A stretch of 11,769 bases of DNA, from contig JBLHGN010000099.1 of NCBI GenBank assembly GCA_047616325.1, forward strand, positions 1 through 11,769, given 5' to 3'. How positions within the stretch are numbered: the stretch's first letter is position 1; each line of letters opens with the position of its first letter. A program made the position numbers and the translations under genes. This document shows positions 7,520 through 11,769 of the stretch, piece by piece. The notes beneath the pieces were generated by a model that ran no database searches, had not been told where the DNA came from, and saw only the letters and a program-made list of their open reading frames with translations. This DNA is from JBLHGN01 sp047616325. GTDB taxonomy: Bacteria; Pseudomonadota; Gammaproteobacteria; Pseudomonadales; Cellvibrionaceae.

Positions 7520-8902
7520 CTAACCCAATCTGACCAACACCAAGGTGATCACCCCGGCACCAATAAAATTCAATACCAAGCCCGTTTTCACCATTGCCAT
7601 AATGGGCACCTTTCCACTCCCGAATACAATGGCATTGGGCGCGGTGGCCACCGGCAGCATAAACGCACAACTCGCGCTGAGTGCTGCAGGCACCATTAAT
7701 AACAAAGGGTCTATTCCAGCCGTAACGGCACCCACGGCCAAAAGCGGCATAAGCAAGCTCGTGCTTGCGGTATTACTCGTGACCTCTGTTAGAAAGGTAA
7801 CCGCCAAACACACCAATAATATCATCCATACAACCGGCAAATCCGACAGAGCCGTGAGGCCGCCGGCCAAAGCCTGCGCCAAGCCACTCACAACAAAAGC
7901 TTTGGCCAAGGCGATACCCCCACTAAACAGCAGCAACATTCCCCAGGGGATTTTGACAGCGGCCTCCCAGCTAAGTAAGCGCTCACCTTTGCCATTGGGC
8001 ACGATAAACATCGCGATCACTGCTAGCAAAGCCACACTGGCGTCATTTGCGCTGGGAAAATTAAGCCACTCTCGCCACCCGCCAAAGGGCTCAGTGCGGG
8101 TCACCCAGGCCAAAGCGGTAATGGAAAATACCCACATCACGCGCTTTTGCTCCAGCGTCCATGCCTCATTTTCAGGGATATTAAAGCCCCCTCTCACATT
8201 CAAATTACGCGTAAGCCACCAACCGGCTAGCGGAACCAAGACGATCACCACAGGCAGACACCAGCTCATCCAGGTCACAAAACTTACCGCCTCGCCCACG
8301 GTTTCCTCGTAAACACGCATAAAAATGAGATTCGGCGGCGTACCAATGGGGGTTCCCATGCCCCCTATACTGGCCGCATAACAAATACCCAACAATAGTG
8401 GCACCGCCAACGCCTTGTGTTGCGTAGAAGCGATGACAGCAAGTGCAACAGGCAAAAGCATCAAGGTTGTTGCCGTATTCGATATCCACATACTTAAAAG
8501 TGCAGAAGCCGCCATAAAACCCAGCACCACGCGCCGCGCCGAATTCCCACCCAGCATATTCACCATAAGCAAGGCAATATGACGGTGCGCTCCACTTCGC
8601 TCCATTGCTGTCGATAAGATGCAGCCACCCATCAACAATAAGATAAGAGGATTACCGTAAGCCTCTGCCACCTGCGATGGCGTCAAAATCCCCAATAACG
8701 GCAGCACCGCCAAAGGCAGCAGAGACGTTGCAGGAATAGGAATGGGCTCAAACACCCACCACAGGGCACACAGAACGGTGATCGAAGCCACCAAAATTGC
8801 CTGTGAATTCAACGAAGAATACTGTTGCAGCACGAGATAACAGAACACGGCCAACAAGGGACCAAGCAATAGACGCCATGAAAACACTTCGCGGTTCAAC
8901 AT
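7520..8902 (-). CDS. Divalent anion:Na+ symporter (DASS/SLC13) family transporter
   Basis: This is a predicted inner-membrane Na+-coupled carrier of the family that includes VcINDY, which imports dicarboxylates such as succinate; sulfate transport also occurs in the family. The 460 residues match the usual length. Both substrate and sodium site motifs are present: S141-N142-T143 (ISNTATT) and S376-N377-T378 (VTSNTAST). The associated loops are GTPIGTPPNLIF (183-194) and MLPVATAPNAIVFGSGKV (415-432), the latter matching the SLC13 signature. The N-terminal region has FEPIPIPATSLLPL (51-64). The ATG at 8900-8902 has no recognisable ribosome binding site. The gene is convergent with smpB and divergent from ssrA, splitting a pair that is adjacent in E. 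coli. The exact substrate is not readable. Confidence 0.93.
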   Translation of the reverse strand: MLNREVFSWRLLLGPLLAVFCYLVLQQYSSLNSQAILVASITVLCALWWVFEPIPIPATSLLPLAVLPLLGILTPSQVAEAYGNPLILLLMGGCILSTAMERSGAHRHIALLMVNMLGGNSARRVVLGFMAASALLSMWISNTATTLMLLPVALAVIASTQHKALAVPLLLGICYAASIGGMGTPIGTPPNLIFMRVYEETVGEAVSFVTWMSWCLPVVIVLVPLAGWWLTRNLNVRGGFNIPENEAWTLEQKRVMWVFSITALAWVTRTEPFGGWREWLNFPSANDASVALLAVIAMFIVPNGKGERLLSWEAAVKIPWGMLLLFSGGIALAKAFVVSGLAQALAGGLTALSDLPVVWMILLVCLAVTFLTEVTSNTASTSLLMPLLAVGAVTAGIDPLLLMVPAALSASCAFMLPVATAPNAIVFGSGKVPIMAMVKTGLVLNFIGAGVITLVLVRLG

Positions 8903-8978
8903 AATTATTTGATTATCATCGTTTCAAGTCAGGCCACTCTACATAAAAACACAAGAAAACCAAAACAAAGCAAACTTA

Positions 8979-9008
8979 TTGGTGCAAAACGAATCAAACA
9001 GGTATACT
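8979..9008 (+). promoter_or_regulatory. Likely ssrA promoter
   Basis: TTGGTG (8979-8984) and TATACT (9003-9008) are separated by 18 bases, giving a good sigma-70 promoter pointing at ssrA. Transcription would start near 9015, about 159 bases before the mature tmRNA 5' end, so the precursor carries a long leader to be removed, presumably by RNase P. Confidence 0.65.
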
Positions 9009-9030
9009 CACTGATCGCAAGTCGTTAAAG

Positions 9031-9050
9031 ACAGGCATTATGCGAAGAAA
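9031..9050 (+). repeat. 20-base direct repeat, upstream copy
   Basis: acaggcattatgcgaagaaa recurs with one base changed at 9154-9173 (acaggcgttatgcgaagaaa). The start-to-start distance is 123 bases. Both copies lie inside the predicted ssrA leader. Confidence 0.85.
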
Positions 9051-9065
9051 AAAGTTTCAAAGCAG

Positions 9066-9162
9066 AACGCTTGTAATCGAGGCGCGTGAGGTGAGCAACG
9101 CGGAGCGTACATCAGTACGTGGGCATTTGCGAAGCCGAGCAGCAACGAAGAGTACAGGCGTT
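9066..9162 (+). other. Structured element in the ssrA leader (long inverted repeat)
   Basis: AACGCTTGTA (9066-9075) pairs with TACAGGCGTT (9153-9162) over ten base pairs, with one G-U. Inside, an apical hairpin forms from GCGTAC (9105-9110) and GTACGT (9115-9120) around the loop ATCA. The flanks also look like a degenerate internal duplication: the words gtgagcaacg (about 9091) and cgagcagcaacg (about 9136) are alike. No protein frame is evident. The structure would sit about 11 bases before the mature tmRNA 5' end. Confidence 0.6.
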
Positions 9163-9173
9163 ATGCGAAGAAA
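9154..9173 (+). repeat. 20-base direct repeat, downstream copy abutting ssrA
   Basis: This is the second copy of the 20-base repeat at 9031-9050, with A to G at its seventh base. That change allows the G to pair in the 9066-9162 stem. It ends exactly at the base before the tmRNA acceptor stem. Confidence 0.85.
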
Positions 9174-9267
9174 GGGGGCGATTAGGATTCGACGCTGGTA
9201 ACAAAACTCAAGGTGCATGTCGTGATGGTAGCTAATCACGTTAATCCAAAGCTGCAAACTTATAATT

Positions 9268-9300
9268 GCAAACGATAGCGATTACGCCCTAGCAGCTTAA
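9268..9300 (+). other. tmRNA tag reading frame, ANDSDYALAA
   Basis: The resume codon is GCA at 9268-9270. Translation gives ANDSDYALAA, ending at TAA 9298-9300. The YALAA end is the ClpXP/ClpAP recognition signal seen in gammaproteobacteria. Residues 4-5 are SD, where E. coli has EN. Confidence 0.93.
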
Positions 9301-9502
9301 ACCCTGTTAGCGGTTGGTGACAAGGTGCCAGTACCGCGTTAACAACCGTCATATAGAACTGGATAGCTGTGTCATTTAGATCGTGGTGGCATTGTAAAAT
9401 TAAAGCGAACTCGCGAGATGCGTCCTGCCCGTTGGGCTGCATTAAGTTAAATCAATTAACGGAAACTAAGCATGTAGAGCCGAGAGCAGAGTGCTGACGG
9501 AC

Positions 9503-9530
9503 GGGGGTTCAAATCCCCCCGCCTCCACCA
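9503..9530 (+). other. Probable integrase attachment site within the ssrA 3' end (attL)
   Basis: The T arm and acceptor 3' strand of tmRNA lie 163 bases before a P4-type integrase gene. Elements of this type commonly integrate in the 3' end of ssrA or a tRNA gene and restore it. No second copy of this segment is present in the window, so the core cannot be defined and the far end must lie to the right. Confidence 0.55.
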
Positions 9531-9535
9531 AATAA

Positions 9536-9551
9536 GGGTTTCAGCAAACCC
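9536..9551. other. Short perfect hairpin just after the tmRNA CCA
   Basis: GGGTTT (9536-9541), loop CAGC and AAACCC (9546-9551) form a perfect six-pair hairpin starting six bases after the CCA end. It could guide 3' processing of the precursor or be part of the recombination site; no U-tract follows. Confidence 0.5.
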
Positions 9552-9564
9552 AAAGAATATCACT

Positions 9565-9599
9565 AAAGCCTGCCACTTCAACGAGTTGCGGGCTTTTTT
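9565..9599 (+). terminator. Intrinsic terminator of ssrA
   Basis: AAAGCCTGC (9565-9573) pairs with GCGGGCTTT (9588-9596) over nine pairs with one U-G. A small inner ACT/AGT extension closes the loop, and six T residues run from 9594 to 9599. It is a standard rho-independent terminator 35 bases past the tmRNA end. Confidence 0.85.
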
Positions 9600-9625
9600 G
9601 TGCCTATAAGAACCAATAAGAGCTT

Positions 9626-9662
9626 GTAACATCCTGTATTTTTAGTAACATCTATAGTAACA
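9626..9662 (+). repeat. Three GTAACA direct repeats before the integrase gene
   Basis: GTAACATC occurs at 9626-9633 and 9645-9652, and GTAACA again at 9657-9662. An inverted copy, TGTTAC, lies at 9687-9692. Repeated short sites between an attachment site and its integrase gene resemble arm-type or operator sites, but no binding protein can be named. Confidence 0.6.
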
Positions 9663-9695
9663 CCAGCCACTACTACAGGTTCTCAGTGTTACTAT
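9654..9695 (+). promoter_or_regulatory. 10-base inverted repeat covering the integrase start codon
   Basis: ATAGTAACAC (9654-9663) and GTGTTACTAT (9686-9695) are perfect inverted copies separated by 22 bases. The right arm includes the first two bases of the integrase ATG (9694-9696). The left arm overlaps a -10-like TATAGT at 9653-9658 that lacks a good -35. As DNA it could be an operator; as RNA the hairpin would hide the start codon. Confidence 0.6.
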
Positions 9696-10917
9696 GGCCA
9701 GAACAACACGCCCCCTTACCAATACCGAAGTAAAGCAAGCCAAGCCCAAAGCCAAGGAATATAACCTTGTAGACGGTCAAGGCCTTGCGCTGCGCATCAA
9801 GCCCAACGGCTCCAAGCTTTGGCTATTCAACTACTACCGGCCTTTCACCAAAAAACGAGCAAACCTAAGCTTGGGCAACTACCCAACAACAAGCCTCGCA
9901 GAAGCCCGAAAAATGCGAGAAGAGGCAAGGCAGCTACTCGCGCAAGACATTGACCCCAAAGAGAAAAGAGAGGAGCTGGAAGCCAAAACCACAAAGGCAC
10001 TTAGGAATACTTTGGAACTTGTCGCCGCACAGTGGTTTGAGCTTAAAAAGACGAAAGTCACCCCCAACTACGCTGAAGATATTTGGAGTTCGCTTAAGCT
10101 TCACATATTCCCCCAACTTGGCAAACTGCCCCTTCAGCAAATAACCGCCCCCAAAACCATAGACACACTAAAACCAATTGCCGCTAAGGGTAACTACGAA
10201 ACAATCAAACGTCTTTGCCAGCGACTAAACGAAATAATGATATTTGCGGTTAACTCGGGACTACTGGAAAACAACCCACTGGCAGGCATTAAAAACGCCT
10301 TTCAAAGCCCCACCAAAACCAACATGCCCACCATAAGACCGGAACAACTGCCAGAGCTGGTCGAACGTGTGAAAAATGCCAGCATTAAACTTGTAACACG
10401 CCATCTTATTTTTTGGCAACTCCACACAATGACCCGCCCAAGTGAAGCTGCTGGTACACGCTGGGACGAAATTGACTTCGATAAAAAGCAATGGACGATA
10501 CCCGAACACAGAACTAAAAAGCGCCGCGTTCATATTGTCCCCCTATCACCAGAAGCCCTTGCGATTCTGGAAGGCATCAAACCTATCAGCGGTCACCGTG
10601 AGTACGTTTTTCCTGCCGACCGCAAGCCTCGCACCTGTATTAACGAACAAACGGCAAATATGGCTTTAAAACGCATGGGGTATGGGGGTGTACTAGTGGC
10701 GCACGGGCTTAGAGCGTTGGCCAGCACCACTCTCAATGAACATGGCTTTGACTCTGATGTAATAGAAGCGGCTTTGGCTCACGTAGACGGCAATGAAGTT
10801 AGACGGGCCTATAACCGCGCTGAGTACATTGAGAGACGTAGGGCAATGATGTGCTGGTGGTCGCAAGAAATATCGAACGAGAATAGCCCCAAATTTAAGA
10901 TCAGCCAAATAAGGTAA
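9694..10917 (+). CDS. P4-type tyrosine integrase of an ssrA-integrated element
   Basis: This is a site-specific recombinase that cuts and joins att sites through a covalent 3'-phosphotyrosine. The 407 residues are full length for the P4 family. They comprise an N-terminal arm-type DNA-binding domain (DUF4102-like, about 1-90, with LVDGQGLALRI and the ANLSLGNYPTTSLAEAR segment), a core-binding domain (about 105-205) and the catalytic domain. The catalytic residues appear intact: R248 (TMTRPSE), a Lys near 275-276 (RTKKRRVHIVPL), H337 and R340 (HGLR), H363 (LAHVDGN) and nucleophile Y373 (AYNRAEY). The ATG at 9694 has a poor ribosome binding site and lies inside an inverted repeat. It is transcribed away from ssrA. 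The next gene starts four bases after its stop. Confidence 0.94.
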   Translation: MARTTRPLTNTEVKQAKPKAKEYNLVDGQGLALRIKPNGSKLWLFNYYRPFTKKRANLSLGNYPTTSLAEARKMREEARQLLAQDIDPKEKREELEAKTTKALRNTLELVAAQWFELKKTKVTPNYAEDIWSSLKLHIFPQLGKLPLQQITAPKTIDTLKPIAAKGNYETIKRLCQRLNEIMIFAVNSGLLENNPLAGIKNAFQSPTKTNMPTIRPEQLPELVERVKNASIKLVTRHLIFWQLHTMTRPSEAAGTRWDEIDFDKKQWTIPEHRTKKRRVHIVPLSPEALAILEGIKPISGHREYVFPADRKPRTCINEQTANMALKRMGYGGVLVAHGLRALASTTLNEHGFDSDVIEAALAHVDGNEVRRAYNRAEYIERRRAMMCWWSQEISNENSPKFKISQIR

Positions 10918-10921
10918 AAGC

Positions 10922-11647
10922 ATGAGCGGACACACGAAATTAAAACTATCAAAATCTAGGCGGCTAAAGCTAGTAGAAATATTAGACCTTCACCCTGAAG
11001 AGGAATTATCTCTATTCCAAGATATTGAATTTATTATCAACATAACACCGCTCCCTCTCGGCAACCAACCCTTTGACATAAAGACTACGAAATTGGCAAT
11101 CAAACAATGCTCAGATTTACAAAAGACCTTAAATGAACTACCACGCTATTTTTCTGAAGCTCTAGAATCTGAGACATTTTTACTTTCGGACAGAATTACA
11201 AAAGCAGAGATAAAAAAGAACGGCATTACATACAAAAAAATTACCTCACGCACCAGTAAACGAGCAGATTTTGAGCAGAACCTACAAAATGAATATAGTC
11301 CACTTGCAGCTTTTTTTAGAGATTTTTCACCGATGGATTTAAAAAATGGAACTCCAGTATATTTTCGCAAAAAATCTATCCATTACGAACGGGAAAATAA
11401 CATAACAATATCAAGAACAAACGTCCATGTAGAAAAAAGAGAGAATAGAGCTGAAACTCATGAGATTGATGAGAAAATTGAAAACTTGAGCGAAGTACCC
11501 GATGAGCTGAAAAACATGGTGCTGTCTTCAGAATCCACAACCTCACTCTCTGAACACCTAACCCTTGCTGTAGACTATTTACAATATAAACTAGAGGAAA
11601 GTGCTGAGTCTAAAAAACTTGACTATTTAATATCAGTTTTACTGTAA
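10922..11647 (+). CDS. Island protein of unknown function, probably truncated at its 3' end by an IS66 element
   Basis: I do not recognise this family. The visible 241 residues have a basic start (SGHTKLKLSKSRRLKL), a mixed middle with many Lys, Arg and Glu, a FFRDFSPMD segment near the centre and an acidic, helical C-terminal third. There is no signal peptide or membrane helix. AAGG at 10911-10914 lies seven bases before the ATG, and the gap from the integrase stop is four bases, so the two are probably co-translated. The gene is AT-rich: bases 11161-11220 hold 18 G or C in 60, against 32 in 60 at 961-1020 in recN. Its TAA stop (11645-11647) lies inside the first bases of an IS66 terminal repeat, so the original protein was probably longer. 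Whether the shortened product works is unknown. Confidence 0.7.
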   Translation: MSGHTKLKLSKSRRLKLVEILDLHPEEELSLFQDIEFIINITPLPLGNQPFDIKTTKLAIKQCSDLQKTLNELPRYFSEALESETFLLSDRITKAEIKKNGITYKKITSRTSKRADFEQNLQNEYSPLAAFFRDFSPMDLKNGTPVYFRKKSIHYERENNITISRTNVHVEKRENRAETHEIDEKIENLSEVPDELKNMVLSSESTTSLSEHLTLAVDYLQYKLEESAESKKLDYLISVLL

Positions 11648-11769
11648 GCGCCCAAAAATCGACGTACTAGCCCATATTACTTTCAGGCGTATTTTTTTTA
11701 AGAGCGTCTTTAACATTCCAGGGGAGCAATGCTTCCCACTTTTCAACCGTATCGGCCTCTGCTATACGC
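11644..11769 (-). mobile_element. IS66-family insertion sequence, one end only
   Basis: The sequence starts with GTAAGCGCCC, the typical outer end of IS66-family terminal inverted repeats. The 3' end of an IS66 transposase gene follows 23 bases inside. The element continues past the right edge of the window. IS66 elements duplicate eight bases on insertion; the candidate flank here is gttttact (11636-11643), and a second copy is expected beyond the far end. Confidence 0.78.
11667..11769 (-). CDS. IS66-family transposase, C-terminal 33 codons (5' end outside window)
   Basis: On the minus strand the frame entering from the right edge reads RIAEADTVEKWEALLPWNV and ends 14 residues later at TAG (11667-11669). 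The pattern RIA, then a variable stretch, then LLPWN is the hallmark C-terminus of the DDE transposase TnpC of IS66 elements, which catalyses the transposition reaction. Only the tail is visible, so whether the gene is intact cannot be judged. Its position 23 bases from the terminal repeat fits the usual IS66 layout. Confidence 0.8.
   Translation of the reverse strand, partial: RIAEADTVEKWEALLPWNVKDALKKNTPESNMG

Larger units (their letters stand above)
9174..9530 (+). ncRNA. ssrA: Transfer-messenger RNA (tmRNA, 10Sa RNA)
   Basis: tmRNA rescues ribosomes stalled on broken mRNAs, acting as alanyl-tRNA and then as a short mRNA whose tag marks the protein for proteolysis. The 5' end GGGGGCG (9174-9180) pairs with CGCCTCC (9520-9526) into a 7-base-pair acceptor stem. 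It includes the G3-U pair read by alanyl-tRNA synthetase. The 5' GATTAGGATTCGACGC block and CAAGGTGCATG match the family. On the 3' side ACTAAGCATGTAG and the T arm (GGGGG 9503-9507, loop TTCAAAT, CCCCC 9515-9519) complete the tRNA-like domain, and the CCA is encoded at 9528-9530. It is a one-piece tmRNA of about 357 bases. An integrase gene lies just downstream, so its 3' end is the probable attachment site of a mobile element. Confidence 0.97.

Noticed and set aside
7545..8312. 255-codon open frame on the plus strand opposite the SLC13 gene
   Set aside because: It is the antisense of a clear membrane protein gene. Its product is low-complexity, rich in Thr, Ala and Lys, with no family resemblance.
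1..11769. CRISPR arrays, rRNA or ordinary tRNA genes
   Set aside because: No regularly spaced repeats and no rRNA or tRNA signatures were seen apart from the tRNA-like domain of tmRNA.

Overview
The window looks like chromosomal DNA of a free-living, probably marine, gammaproteobacterium. The order recN, fur (reverse), bamE, rnfH and ratA (reverse) with smpB and ssrA nearby is the conserved gammaproteobacterial neighbourhood. The Fur protein is Pseudomonas-like: it has one Cys in the metal-binding loop and no CxxC. Three predicted Na+-coupled transporters fit a sodium-rich habitat. I cannot assign a genus from sequence alone; a Cellvibrionaceae-like organism is only a guess.

Housekeeping block, 1-7442. 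The 3' nine-tenths of recN opens the window and converges on fur. The fur and bamE genes diverge from a compact region with overlapping promoter elements. bamE converges on the rnfH-ratA pair, which is read from ratA, starts at TTG and has a good extended -10 promoter. Two tandem LeuT-fold transporters of the NSS family then separate ratA from smpB. smpB has a perfect TATAAT only six bases before its ATG, so its mRNA may be leaderless.

Transporter and tmRNA block, 7443-9599. An SLC13/DASS carboxylate transporter lies on the minus strand between smpB and ssrA. ssrA encodes a one-piece tmRNA (9174-9530) with tag ANDSDYALAA. Its likely promoter lies about 160 bases upstream. The long leader holds a 20-base direct repeat and a large inverted repeat that ends at the mature 5' end. 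A short hairpin and a good intrinsic terminator follow the tmRNA.

Mobile region, 9600-11769. A P4-type tyrosine integrase starts just downstream of the tmRNA 3' end, the classic arrangement for a genomic island integrated into ssrA. Short GTAACA repeats and a perfect 10-base inverted repeat covering the start codon precede it. Four bases after the integrase stop is an AT-rich gene of unknown function, probably co-translated. It ends exactly at the terminal repeat of an IS66-family insertion sequence, whose first bases supply its stop codon. The last 33 codons of the IS66 transposase run out of the window on the minus strand.

Functionally, SmpB and tmRNA form the trans-translation ribosome-rescue pair. 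BamE, Fur, RecN and RatA are unrelated housekeeping functions held together by old synteny. The right end is accessory DNA, at least two events deep: an island, then an IS inside it.
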